64,000 nt of DNA, from contig CAYGQE010000003.1 of assembly GCA_964351995.1 (NCBI GenBank), positions 62,001 through 126,000 on the forward strand, read 5' to 3'. Below the pieces are notes generated by a model. The model saw nothing but the letters and a program-made list of their open reading frames with translations, did no database searches and was not told the origin of the DNA. This stretch comes from SZUA-35 sp964351995 (GTDB taxonomy: Bacteria > Actinomycetota > Acidimicrobiia > Acidimicrobiales > SZUA-35). The position numbers and the translations under genes were made by a program. Below, in pieces: positions 42,974 to 51,808 of the stretch (positions within the stretch are counted from its first letter, which is position 1; every line of letters begins with the position of its first letter).

Positions 42974-44646
42974 CCCCGTGAGGTGGGATCGACACCGGCG
43001 ATGGTCAGCATGTCGACCATGGTGAAGTCGTCACCGGTGCTGCCGTTGCGCTGGGGCAGTGTGGGCCGCCAGTTGTCCCCGGCGTTGCGGTAGCTGTTTG
43101 GGTCAGCCTCCAAGATGCCGAGGAAGACCTCGGCGACCATTCGGCCACCGATCGGTCCCAGGTGCACCCCGTCGGCCATGACGTCAGCCTCCCGAAGTAG
43201 GTAAAAGAACAGCGGAGTGGAGGAGTCCAGGTTGGCGCCGAGGCTCGACAGGTCGCCGAGGTCAGCAGCGGACAGGGGAGTGACCCCCATCTCGCGAGCG
43301 ATGGCTTGACCGGAGGGAATCTCCCAGGTGATGTGGCGTAGCAAATTACGGCTGGCCAGCGACGTCGGTCCGATGTCTTCACCTCGCACGGTGGGGATCG
43401 TGAAGTTCGGCAACTGGAACAGCGGGGTCGACAGCGTGGTGTTGATCAACTTGCTCGGCCGGACCTCGCCATCGCCGAAGTCGAACGAGGTCTGCCAATC
43501 GACGTACCGACGTGCGCCCCGAGTTTGGCCGGCGAGATCGTCGGGGTCGGCGTCGCCGAACGTCGATGGGTCGAACATCAGAGCGAAGAACGGATTGCCT
43601 CCATCGCCAGCGACGTTGACCCGATACGAGGGACGAATGATCGCGTGCCCGAACCGATACGCAGCGGTCTGGAATTCGAGCGGGATGCGGGGCGTGCCGG
43701 TGTCGAACATCTCGAAGCCAGAGATGAGAATGCTGTCGACCATGTCCTGGCCGACAAAGAGCGGCAGCACCTCGTTGACGACGATCCACTGGTAGTGGTG
43801 CCGAACGGTGCGCTGCGCCGCCTGGAAATCGGCCTGTGTCGGCGTGCCGGTCGCGATGTCGTCCAGGACGGCGTTATGGAACGAGAGAAAAGCGGCGTGG
43901 AGTCCCGAGATGATGAGGTTCTCGTCGTTTCGTGCGTCGCCGAGAATGGCGTGCCCTTCGTCATCCCTGGGAAGGTCCTCGAACCGACCGCCCGATTCGA
44001 CGCGAAACCGGAAGCCGTCATAGAGCTCGGGCGACTCGGCGGGCCCGCCGCCGTAGACGCTGTCGAGATCCATCTGGGCAGAGCGCAGATTGGTGCTTCG
44101 GCGAGCGGGAGTCGGCCGTCCCAAACGAGAGCCGGCGTCGTGGGTGATGTCGTGATCCATGAACTGGCCGAGGAACGTGAACCCGGAAGCGACCAACGGA
44201 TTGTCGGGATTGTTCGGACTGAGCTGTGGCTCGAGGGTCAGGCGCTCAGCTCCCACCTCCAGCGGATCGTTGGCATCCATGATCCCGCCTGGGCGGCCGA
44301 GTTCGACGAGTGCAGCGCGCAGCTCCGGGCTCGGCTCGGCGAATGAGGGCAGGTCGAACATGCGACCGAAGCGGTCCGGGCCCGCGGTGACAACCTGACC
44401 TTGGTCGCCACGTCCGCCTCCGTCACGCTGGCTGTCGCCGTCTCGGCCGTCGCCGTCTCGGCCGTTGCGGTCGCCGCGGTCGTTGCCTCCACCGCCCGTC
44501 TGGGCCAGGGCGGCTGTTGGGAGAACGACGGCGGCGCCAACGCCGGCGCCGATCGCTCCGATCATGCGCCTTCTCGATCGGCTCGGTGTGAGGGATGCGT
44601 CGTTGTTGGGAGCTGGAACCTTGGGATCTTCCTGGGTGTCTGTCAT
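42967..44646 (-). CDS. Tat-exported animal-type heme peroxidase
   Basis: 559 residues. A twin-arginine signal (SRSRRRMIGAIGAG, hydrophobic to ALAQT) is followed by a very unusual Gly/Arg/Asp-rich run of about 35 residues and then a full animal-heme-peroxidase domain: FLGQFMDHDITH carries the distal histidine and the covalent-heme aspartate region, and AYRFGHAIIRPSY carries the proximal histidine. It should oxidise halides or phenols outside the cell using peroxide. The ATG at 44646 was chosen because the alternative TTG at 44673 is weaker. It is divergent from a PhyH gene and its stop overlaps the end of the MBL gene. Confidence 0.85.
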   Translation of the reverse strand: MTDTQEDPKVPAPNNDASLTPSRSRRRMIGAIGAGVGAAVVLPTAALAQTGGGGNDRGDRNGRDGDGRDGDSQRDGGGRGDQGQVVTAGPDRFGRMFDLPSFAEPSPELRAALVELGRPGGIMDANDPLEVGAERLTLEPQLSPNNPDNPLVASGFTFLGQFMDHDITHDAGSRLGRPTPARRSTNLRSAQMDLDSVYGGGPAESPELYDGFRFRVESGGRFEDLPRDDEGHAILGDARNDENLIISGLHAAFLSFHNAVLDDIATGTPTQADFQAAQRTVRHHYQWIVVNEVLPLFVGQDMVDSILISGFEMFDTGTPRIPLEFQTAAYRFGHAIIRPSYRVNVAGDGGNPFFALMFDPSTFGDADPDDLAGQTRGARRYVDWQTSFDFGDGEVRPSKLINTTLSTPLFQLPNFTIPTVRGEDIGPTSLASRNLLRHITWEIPSGQAIAREMGVTPLSAADLGDLSSLGANLDSSTPLFFYLLREADVMADGVHLGPIGGRMVAEVFLGILEADPNSYRNAGDNWRPTLPQRNGSTGDDFTMVDMLTIAGVDPTSRGQ

Positions 44647-44767
44647 GAGTTGATGGTGAGCGGCGAGTGACAAGGGATCGGCAAGGCGAGAGCAGGTGTT
44701 CGGCAGAGCTGCCGCTGCTTGTTCTCCGAGCGGTTGCTGCCGACCCGAGGTTGTGTCAGCGTGAGAT

Positions 44768-45886
44768 ATGGTCGAGTCCGAGCAGATGCAGCGCTACTTC
44801 GCGGACGGGGAGCGCCGGGCCCTCGAGCTCGGCAATCGGGGGCCGGTGCGCTTCGTCGGCGACGGCGCACTACACCCCGAGATCGTCGAGGCCTATTGGG
44901 ACCACGGGTTCTACGTCTTCGAAGGCGTCTTCAGCCAGGAGGAACTCGTCGATCTGGAGACTGATTTGATTCGGTTCCGTCGGCGGCTACCCGTTCATCG
45001 CGGCGCTGCCGTCGACACCGACGGCAACCCCGCCATCGGCGTCGGCATCGACGGCCCCAGCGTCGTGTGGGGCAAAGCACTGTCGGATCCTGTTGGTGGT
45101 ACCAGCGCGTCGCACGGCCGCCATCCGGTCAAGATGTCCGAACCAGAACCGGCCGCGGGTGCACCGAGCGAGGTCATCTACGTCGTCCATGGCCAGCTGC
45201 AATACAGCGACGCCTGTCTACGGGCCTACGGTCACCCCGACCTTCTCGGGATTGCGGCGGCGCTGAACGGTCGGGACTTCACTCCGTTCAACGAGGTGCT
45301 GTTCTTGAAGGATCCCGGCGTCGGGCCATCGGTTGCGTGGCACCGAGACGGCGTGACCCACTGGGATGCTCCGGACTGGGATCAAGGCACACACGGGTTC
45401 AACTTCATGGGCCAGGTGTTCGGGAGCACCCCGGCCAACGGTGTGTGGGTCGTGCCCGGTACCCACAAGCTGCGGACCGTCGACGTCGCTCAGATGGTCG
45501 CCGACGCCGGCTCTGACCGCCTTCCTGATGCGGTTCCGCTCGTGTGTGCCCCCGGCGATGTCGCCATCACGAACCGACAAGCTGTCCACGGCTCGTTCGC
45601 CAACACCAGCCCGGATCCACGCATCACCGTCAACATGGGCTTTCATCGACGGTCGTCAGTGATTGGACAGATGGGCAGCGGGATCCACGGGGCGGTCGGT
45701 GTGCTGGACGAAGCCAGAATCGAGGAACGTAGCCGCATGATCGGCTGGGCCATCGCCGCCCGAAGTGCTCGGTACCCAGATGAGGTGCCGTTTCACTACG
45801 CGCCGTTGTCGGGCGAAGTCTTCCGCTTCGATGACGAAGCCAGAGCCCAACTGGTCGACTACAACAATCTCGATCTCAGCATCTGA
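44768..45886 (+). CDS. Phytanoyl-CoA dioxygenase (PhyH)-family protein
   Basis: 372 residues, non-heme Fe(II)/2-oxoglutarate oxygenase. The facial triad appears as WHRDGVTHWD (His and Asp) and a distal HGSFANTS, with Arg for 2OG carboxylate in PRITVNMGF. The N-terminal DHGFYVFEGVFSQEEL is typical PhyH. Substrates of such proteins range from phytanoyl-CoA to small secondary metabolites; this one is not assigned. It starts about 120 bases from the divergent peroxidase and is followed by a metallophosphoesterase. Confidence 0.85.
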   Translation: MVESEQMQRYFADGERRALELGNRGPVRFVGDGALHPEIVEAYWDHGFYVFEGVFSQEELVDLETDLIRFRRRLPVHRGAAVDTDGNPAIGVGIDGPSVVWGKALSDPVGGTSASHGRHPVKMSEPEPAAGAPSEVIYVVHGQLQYSDACLRAYGHPDLLGIAAALNGRDFTPFNEVLFLKDPGVGPSVAWHRDGVTHWDAPDWDQGTHGFNFMGQVFGSTPANGVWVVPGTHKLRTVDVAQMVADAGSDRLPDAVPLVCAPGDVAITNRQAVHGSFANTSPDPRITVNMGFHRRSSVIGQMGSGIHGAVGVLDEARIEERSRMIGWAIAARSARYPDEVPFHYAPLSGEVFRFDDEARAQLVDYNNLDLSI

Positions 45887-45949
45887 GGCTCTGTGCAGAA
45901 GAACCGGTTGGTCGAGGTGTTCGAGGCGAAATCCTGAAACACTCCTCCG

Positions 45950-48121
45950 ATGGCTGAGGGACCAAAGAACACTGGCGATGCAGTTGTGACTGAACTGGTC
46001 GATGACGAGCTTGCGCTCGGAACGCCGTGGAGTTCGGACCGTCGCTACACACCCAGGTTGATGGCTCGATGGCTCTCGCCTCCGCAGTTGTTGGATGCGG
46101 GGCTCAAGGAGCTCGTTGCTGGGCTCTTCGAGGCCTTCGCCGATCGACGCGACAGTCTGGAGGCGCGCGACAACATCGTTCTGATGCATCCCTCGGTCGA
46201 GGTCGCAGCTGACGCCACGATGGGCAACGGGTCCACGCCACTTCGAGCTCGCCCGCTTTTGCCGGACGGAACCGAACGGTCGCCCGAGGCCGGCTTCTGG
46301 ATCGACTACGTCGCCGATCTCGGCGATGGCTTCTCGACGACCTATTCGGTGGCGGCAGAGATTGCAATGACGGGCGTCAGCCCCAAAGTGAAGCCGTATC
46401 GGACCGCCGAGGGTGCCGTGGTTGATCTGGAGCGCGGGCAGCTGCTCATCATGGGTGGCGACGAGGTGTACCCGCTGGCGAGTGACGAGGAGTATCGGAA
46501 CCGCACGATCGGACCGTACGAAACGGCGTGTCGCCACGTCGAACCGGGGATGAGCGTTCTGGCGGTGCCCGGAAACCACGACTGGTACGATGGCCTGACG
46601 GCGTTTCTCAGCCGGTTCTGCACCGAGCAATGGATCGGTGGGTGGCAGACCCGCCAGAGCCGAAGCTATTGGGCGACCAAGGTCCAGCCCGGCTGGTGGG
46701 TGTGGGGCATCGATGTTGCGCTTGAACACGTCCCCATCGACCATCACCAACTGCAGTACTTCCGCTCGGTGGCCGCCGAACTCGAGCCCGGTGATCGCAT
46801 CATCCTGGCGACAGCGATGCCGTCGTGGCTGACAACCGATCGACCACGATGGATGCAGGCGGTCGAGCGCATCGCTCGGAACACCTTCGGTTCTGACCAG
46901 GTTGCTGACGGACTCACCGACGATCCCTACGATCAGCTGTCCTACTTCATGACCACGGCCTTGGCCGCCGCTCCGAACACAGCGGAACACGCAGCGGACC
47001 CTCCCCGTTTCACACTCGCACTTTCGGGGGACAAGCATTTCTACTGCCGGCACGACAACGAAGAAGCAGAACCGTCTGTGCGCTTTCCCCACATCGTGGC
47101 CGGGGGCGGCGGTGCCTACATGTCTTTACCGATTCGGTTGTCTCGTCGGATCAACGTTCCGTGGCCGCGGAAGCGAGAAGGCAACGACCCGGGTCTCCAC
47201 CTCGACAAAGCGGCGCAATGGCCAGATCCAGGTTCGGCTCGCACGCTGGGTGTGAGTGCGCTGTGGCGAATGATCACTCGCAACTGGGGCCTGTGTGCGG
47301 TCCTGTCCGTGATCTACCTGTTGCTGGCCACTGCCATCCAATCTGGAGATCGAGCGGACTTGACAGCCTCATGGCCGGACAACATCAGACAGTCACTCGA
47401 CGCACTGACATCGAGCCCGTGGATGGCGCTGATCGGGTTGGCGCTGGTTGTCGTCGTGTCGCTCACCTCCAAATTACCAACGATGTGGAGGCTGCCTCTT
47501 GCGGCCACCCAAGCGGCCTTCCACGTGATGGCGATGGCCGGAGGCGCCGCCCTTGCTCGCCTGGCGATGAGCGGCGACGTGGGACTCACACCAACCACAT
47601 GGGCTTCTCTGGTGCTGTTCGCCGCTGCGATGGCCTGGGCCGGTTGGGGCAGCTGGATCTGGTGGCTGTACCGCAAGTTCCCCGTTCCGGTCACCGGCGG
47701 AAGCTTGGCGTTCGTTGGCCTTTCCATCGCCATGGCTGTTGCGGAATGGGAAACGGGGGTGTGGACGGTGTTGGTGCTCGGGTTGTCATTGGTGTTGTCC
47801 GGGGTCGCCTTCGCTGCCGGTCTGATCGTGGCCGTCACCATCTTCGGCGACCAAGCCAATGAGCTCTCTGTGGCGATTCGCGAAGACGGGTTCAAGAACT
47901 TCATCCGCCTACACATCGATGCTGATTCGAACCTCCACGGCTATGTGGTCGGTCTCGAGAAGATCCCGTATCAACGGCTCCGCTTCCGCAACAGCGATCC
48001 TTCGACGATCCACCGGGGAACCCCGGAGATCACGACGTTGGCAACGCAGGCATGGGTGCCGGGAGTGGGTGGCCGGTACGAACCCAAAGTGATCGATCAG
48101 TTCACGATCGCGAACAACTGA
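45950..48121 (+). CDS. Metallophosphoesterase fused to a membrane domain
   Basis: 723 residues. The N-terminal half is a calcineurin-type phosphoesterase: VADLGDG (near 124), IMGGDEVYPLAS (near 167), PGNHDWYDG (near 205) and SGDKHFYCRH (near 363). The C-terminal half (from about 440 to 640) has four to six hydrophobic helices, then a soluble tail ending FTIANN. The phosphoesterase end is probably cytoplasmic. A few nonpolar residues surround the metal site, so activity is likely. The substrate, perhaps a lipid phosphate or nucleotide, is unknown. Confidence 0.82.
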   Translation: MAEGPKNTGDAVVTELVDDELALGTPWSSDRRYTPRLMARWLSPPQLLDAGLKELVAGLFEAFADRRDSLEARDNIVLMHPSVEVAADATMGNGSTPLRARPLLPDGTERSPEAGFWIDYVADLGDGFSTTYSVAAEIAMTGVSPKVKPYRTAEGAVVDLERGQLLIMGGDEVYPLASDEEYRNRTIGPYETACRHVEPGMSVLAVPGNHDWYDGLTAFLSRFCTEQWIGGWQTRQSRSYWATKVQPGWWVWGIDVALEHVPIDHHQLQYFRSVAAELEPGDRIILATAMPSWLTTDRPRWMQAVERIARNTFGSDQVADGLTDDPYDQLSYFMTTALAAAPNTAEHAADPPRFTLALSGDKHFYCRHDNEEAEPSVRFPHIVAGGGGAYMSLPIRLSRRINVPWPRKREGNDPGLHLDKAAQWPDPGSARTLGVSALWRMITRNWGLCAVLSVIYLLLATAIQSGDRADLTASWPDNIRQSLDALTSSPWMALIGLALVVVVSLTSKLPTMWRLPLAATQAAFHVMAMAGGAALARLAMSGDVGLTPTTWASLVLFAAAMAWAGWGSWIWWLYRKFPVPVTGGSLAFVGLSIAMAVAEWETGVWTVLVLGLSLVLSGVAFAAGLIVAVTIFGDQANELSVAIREDGFKNFIRLHIDADSNLHGYVVGLEKIPYQRLRFRNSDPSTIHRGTPEITTLATQAWVPGVGGRYEPKVIDQFTIANN

Positions 48122-48134
48122 CGAAGGAGAACCC

Positions 48135-48905
48135 ATGTCGAGAATCATGATGGTGACGGGAGCCAGCGCAGGGACTGGGCGTGCATTGGCGCACCGCTTC
48201 GCAGCGGAAGGATTCGACATCGTCGCCGTCGCCAGGCGAGCGGAACTGCTCGAAGAACTGGAGCTGGAGATCGCTGAACAGCACGGGCAGAAGCTGACTC
48301 CGTTGTGCTTCGACCTGGCCGAACCGGGAGCTGCGGAGCGGCTCTACCGTCGGGTTCGCGATCTGGACGTCAGCGTTCTGATCAACAACGCCGCCCTGGG
48401 AGACTGGAACTACACCTGGGATGTCGGAATCGAACGGCTCCACGCCATGATCGACTTGAACGTCCGTGCACTGAGCGTGCTGTCGGTCCTGTTCACAAAG
48501 GACCACAAAGACGACAACGCACAACTCATCAACGTTGCGTCGGCCGCCGGCTATGCCTTGTTCCCGGGATCCGTTCCGTACAGCGCAACGAAGTACTTCG
48601 TCACCGCTCTGACCGAAGGAATCCGACTCGACCTCGAAGCCCAGGGCGGCACCCTCCAGGCGAAGGTGATGGTGCCCGGTCCAATCGATACCGAGTTCAC
48701 AGCAATTTCGCTGGCCGACACCAAGATGCCGCAGCGGGGAACGGGCGGTGTGCGCTTTCACACGCCCGACCAGATCGCAGACTTCACCTACCAGCTGTTC
48801 GAGAGCGACTCGAGCGTTGGCATGGTCGACATCGCCGACATGTCATTCCACCTTCGAGACTCGATGCACGCAGCCGGTCGGCTGCCTCGTTCGACGCCGA
48901 GCTGA
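48135..48905 (+). CDS. Short-chain dehydrogenase/reductase
   Basis: 256-residue SDR. TGASAGTG (8-15), NNAALGDW (near 87), NVASAAGY with catalytic Ser, and YSATKYFV with the Y-x3-K pair are intact, so it is a working NAD(P)-dependent oxidoreductase. The AGR after the second strand gives mostly basic residues (ARRAELL), consistent with NADP. It begins 13 bases after the metallophosphoesterase, with a GAAGGAG site, so they share a transcript. Substrate unknown. Confidence 0.87.
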   Translation: MSRIMMVTGASAGTGRALAHRFAAEGFDIVAVARRAELLEELELEIAEQHGQKLTPLCFDLAEPGAAERLYRRVRDLDVSVLINNAALGDWNYTWDVGIERLHAMIDLNVRALSVLSVLFTKDHKDDNAQLINVASAAGYALFPGSVPYSATKYFVTALTEGIRLDLEAQGGTLQAKVMVPGPIDTEFTAISLADTKMPQRGTGGVRFHTPDQIADFTYQLFESDSSVGMVDIADMSFHLRDSMHAAGRLPRSTPS

Positions 48906-48947
48906 CGATCAGAGGCGTTGGCGCTCGTCGCCGAGGAGCGTGCCCGT

Positions 48948-50165
48948 TCAGCCCTCGGGGAGGCCGATGGCACCGGCCTCGGCCAGTGCTGCGACCTCGT
49001 TTGGCCCGTAGCCGAGCGCAGCGAGCACCTCGTGGGTGTGGGCGGCCAGATCCGGGGCGGGCCCTCGAGGTCCGATGTCGGCATCTTTGATTCGAATCGG
49101 CGATGCAACCGTTCGGAACGAGCCACCTGGATGATGGATCTCCGGGAACACGCCGATGGCCGCTGCCTGCGGATCTTCGACTAGTTCCTTCATCGTCGAG
49201 GCTGGGCCCCAGATCAGCCCGGCCTCGTCAAATGTCTGGCCCCATTCGGCGAGCGGCTTCGTTGCGAAGGCGGCGTCGATCGAGTCGATGAGTTCTGGCA
49301 TGTTCTCGAAGCGAGACCGAGTGGAATCGAATCGAGGATCCTCGAGAAACTCAGGTCGGCCGATCGCACGGCAGAAGATCGGCCACCAGCGTTCCTCTGG
49401 CATGTTGAGGATGATCCATCGGTCGTCGCCGCAGCGAAAGCGGCCAGCCAGGGGAGTGATGACGTGTCGGCGATCACGCTTGGTTGGTTGGCGTCCGTCG
49501 ATCAGAACCGCCGACAGATCGGTCGCCATGGTCCATGCCGCAGTCGCCAGCAGGCTGACATCGACCACCTGCCCCACGCCGGTCTTGTCGACCATTCGAA
49601 GGGCCCCGAGGATGGAAGCCACCAACGCCAAGCTGGTGGTGTGATCACCCTGGGCCGAGCGAGGATTCGGCGCAATGCCGCCCGGCTCGAGCATGGAGTC
49701 GGTCACTGCGCCCCGGCCGAAGAACGTGGTGACGTCGAAGCCGGGTCGTTCGTCATCGGGCCCGCCCAGTCCGTACCCGGTCAGCGTGGCGTGGATGAGT
49801 TTCGGGTTGATCGCCATCAGCGTCTCAGGATCGAGAGCGAACCGTGCTTGGCGCTGGGGCAGGAGGTTGCAAACGAAGACGTCGGCGTCGCCGATGAGCC
49901 GATGCATCACCCCAGCGCCCTCGGGACTGTTGATGGCAACGGCTACCGAGCGCTTCCCGCGGTTGTCGACAGTGAACGAATAGTCGATCTTCGGCGAACC
50001 CTCGGGCACCTTGGGCGGACGGATCAGCCCTCGAACCGCATCGCCGGTGAGTGGCTCGATCTTGATGACGTCGGCGCCCATGTCAGCGAGGATTGCGGCG
50101 GCGCCGGGTGCGGCCATCCAGTTCGTCGCTTCGATGACCCGAAGGCCCGAGAGTGGTGCATCCAT
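48948..50165 (-). CDS. CaiB/BaiF-type CoA transferase (family III), second
   Basis: 405 residues of family III CoA transferases. It opens LSGLRVIEATNWMAAPGAAAILADMGADVIKIE, with the family nucleophile region near DNRGKRSVA and the GPDDERPGFDVTTFFG segment; the C-terminal lid is present. The ATG at 50165 has an AGGGGA site. It is convergent with the SDR gene, and a lipoprotein gene starts upstream at 50956 on the same strand. The acyl-CoA substrate is unknown. It is more distant from the transferase at 34197 than an ordinary duplicate would be. Confidence 0.86.
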   Translation of the reverse strand: MDAPLSGLRVIEATNWMAAPGAAAILADMGADVIKIEPLTGDAVRGLIRPPKVPEGSPKIDYSFTVDNRGKRSVAVAINSPEGAGVMHRLIGDADVFVCNLLPQRQARFALDPETLMAINPKLIHATLTGYGLGGPDDERPGFDVTTFFGRGAVTDSMLEPGGIAPNPRSAQGDHTTSLALVASILGALRMVDKTGVGQVVDVSLLATAAWTMATDLSAVLIDGRQPTKRDRRHVITPLAGRFRCGDDRWIILNMPEERWWPIFCRAIGRPEFLEDPRFDSTRSRFENMPELIDSIDAAFATKPLAEWGQTFDEAGLIWGPASTMKELVEDPQAAAIGVFPEIHHPGGSFRTVASPIRIKDADIGPRGPAPDLAAHTHEVLAALGYGPNEVAALAEAGAIGLPEG

Positions 50166-50218
50166 GGTCAAATCCCCTGAGTGATGATCGGGTCAACCTA
50201 GATCAACACGACCGGAAC

Positions 50219-50956
50219 TCAGTTGTCGACGTCCTCTGCTGGGACGACGGGCAAGTTCGGGAAACGGTGACCGTCGACGAGCGTCCGTTGACCGAGCGGT
50301 TTGTCGAGGGTGACGGCCACCGGATGCAGCGGATTGCTCGGACATTCAGCGTCTCCCTCGATCGAGGCGACCAAAGCGATGATGTTCACCTCCTCTGCGG
50401 TCTCGGACACCAGGACCATGACGTCTCGATCCTCAGGCGCCAGACCACTTGCGCACGATTGCTCGGTGATGAACAGTGCCAACTCGATGTCGGTGGGCAT
50501 CGGAAGAGCAGCTGGGTCGGTCGAGACCGTCGCCGGGCCGAAACCCGGAGACTCGATCTGGACCCAGCAGCCGCCCCACCCGGTGGCTGTCCACGAACCA
50601 CTCCGCATGACGAACTGGGCAAAGACCGTGGGAGCATCGGCTTGCTGGTGGCCGAACAGCACCAACACATCGTCGGAGCGCGAGGCGACCGACCACTGCG
50701 TGTCGACACCGAATGTGCCACCGTCGACCACGGCAGCACCACCGACCAACTCGTCGATGGCCTGTTGCGCCTCGGCATCCAACAGCGGGAACTCATCGAG
50801 ATCGGGCGGAACGTCGGTGAAGGCGACAGGGCCACACTCGGCTTGCAACGGCGGGCGGTCGTCGCGTGCAACGGTGTCGTTGGTCGATGGACTGGCGCAG
50901 GCTGCCAGGGCCACGGCGGCAAGCGCCATCAGCATCGAGCGTGTCTTCACCTTCAC
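50219..50956 (-). CDS. Putative lipoprotein, unknown function
   Basis: 245 residues. The signal peptide ends in LAAC (Cys near residue 20) with a short acidic spacer. The mature part contains four cysteines in CGPV, GGCWVQ, EQSCASG and AECPS, likely two disulfides, and beta-strand-rich stretches VDTQWSVASRSDDVLVLF. No family recognised. It would sit on the outer face of the membrane. It precedes the CoA transferase on the same strand, gap 53 bases; co-transcription is possible. Confidence 0.8.
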   Translation of the reverse strand: MKVKTRSMLMALAAVALAACASPSTNDTVARDDRPPLQAECGPVAFTDVPPDLDEFPLLDAEAQQAIDELVGGAAVVDGGTFGVDTQWSVASRSDDVLVLFGHQQADAPTVFAQFVMRSGSWTATGWGGCWVQIESPGFGPATVSTDPAALPMPTDIELALFITEQSCASGLAPEDRDVMVLVSETAEEVNIIALVASIEGDAECPSNPLHPVAVTLDKPLGQRTLVDGHRFPNLPVVPAEDVDN

Positions 50957-51014
50957 GACGTTAGGTCAGGCAGCCACACATCAGCGGGCAACGAGCACGA
51001 GCGGGATCAACCTT

Positions 51015-51043
51015 GCGGGGTGCTGGGGAACCCAGCGCCCCGC
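51015..51043. terminator. Hairpin after the 40-residue basic protein gene
   Basis: Arms 51015-51027 and 51031-51043 pair over 13 bases with one G-U pair and a 3-base GAA loop. It lies 15 bases after the stop of the minus-strand small gene and upstream of the lipoprotein gene. No T-tract follows. Confidence 0.6.
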
Positions 51044-51057
51044 AACGTCGAGAACCG

Positions 51058-51180
51058 CTAGGGAACGAGGCCGGAACCGGCTTTCGATGCCTTCTTGTCC
51101 CGCTTGGACTGCTTCTTTTCTTTGGCTGATTTGGTGGCGGGCGTCTTCGCACTTCGCCCACCTTTGTCTTTGCCGGCCAT
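51058..51180 (-). CDS. 40-residue lysine-rich small protein
   Basis: ATG at 51180 to TAG at 51058 gives 40 residues of the form MAGKDKGGRSAKTPATKSA followed by a Lys/Glu/Arg run and a short GSGLVP end. About a third of residues are Lys or Arg, with no hydrophobic core, so it is probably disordered and may bind nucleic acid or ribosomes. Similar short Lys-rich proteins occur in many actinobacteria (established by my recall, not checked). A GAGAAAGG precedes the ATG and a strong hairpin follows the stop, which supports a real gene. Function unknown. Confidence 0.65.
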   Translation of the reverse strand: MAGKDKGGRSAKTPATKSAKEKKQSKRDKKASKAGSGLVP

Positions 51181-51268
51181 GGAGGCCTTTCTCCGGTCTG
51201 ACGAACGTCGACCAGATACCACTGTCTCACACATCGCGCCGACGCAAGGGCCGCGTCAGCTGAACCCG

Positions 51269-51808
51269 TCAATCAGCGGTCAGTTGGGTCAATGCACCCA
51301 TGAACTGCTCGTCGTCCATGGCGCCGATCTGCCGGGCAAGCGTGCCGTCGTCATTGATGAACACATAGGCCGGTTGCGCGTTGACACCGAAGGCTCGCCA
51401 GATGTCGCTGTTGAGGTCGGCGATGTGTTCGAAACCGTCGAGTCCGTGGGTGTCGACGAACGCTGCGATCGCGGCTTCATCGTCTTGGCCGGCGATGCCG
51501 ATGAAGGTCACGTCTTGTCCGAATTGCTGGTGCGCCTCTGCGACCGCAGGTGCGACTCGTTCACAGTGTGGTCACCACGGAGCCCAGAACCAGAGCACGG
51601 TGTCCTGAGTCAACGCGTCGCCGAAGTCGACCTGGTTGCCCGATATTGCCTGCACGACGGGAGCGGGCGGGGCCGTGGTCCCAGGAGCGGCAGCAATCGT
51701 GGGGGAGGCCACTTGGTCTGACGCCACACCGCCACAACCGGCGATCGTCATCGCCGCCGCAAGCAGGATCGCAGGACGTCGTCGACGTCGGTGGTGGGTT
51801 GCGATCAC
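51269..51808 (-). CDS. DsbE/Mpt53-like secreted thioredoxin with in-frame UGA at the first active-site Cys
   Basis: One reading frame of 180 codons from the GTG at 51808 to 51269, broken only by a TGA at 51574-51572. The N-terminus is a lipoprotein-type signal (RRRRRPAILL to IAGC). The active site reads WFWAPW-UGA-PHC, where homologues such as Mycobacterium Mpt53/DsbE have W-x-P-W-C-P-x-C; after it the thioredoxin fold continues with VTFIGIAGQDDE and AQPAYVFINDDG. So the UGA replaces the nucleophilic cysteine: either selenocysteine (UxxC) or a nonsense mutation. A hairpin follows the UGA (51533-51554). Without recoding, only truncated pieces would be made. The start is uncertain by a few codons. 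Confidence 0.75.
51533..51554 (-). promoter_or_regulatory. Candidate SECIS-like hairpin downstream of the UGA
   Basis: On the minus strand the stem CGC-(A)-C-CTGC pairs with GCAG-(A)-G-GCG around a GGTC apical loop. The loop starts 27 bases after the UGA. A short hairpin in the coding region just after UGA with G at the start of its loop is what bacterial selenocysteine insertion needs; the E. coli fdhF element also has a GGUC-containing loop. The bulged A on each arm is less ideal. No SelB gene is in the window. Confidence 0.4.

Noticed and set aside
44401..44520. Possible short tandem DNA repeat or CRISPR-like array
   Set aside because: It is the coding sequence of the Gly/Arg/Asp-rich peroxidase linker; units are short and irregular and there are no spacers. 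No CRISPR array is seen anywhere in the window.
45656..47092. 478-codon minus strand frame opposite the PhyH and metallophosphoesterase genes
   Set aside because: Crosses the border of two genes with intact catalytic motifs on the + strand; no ribosome site or family match.
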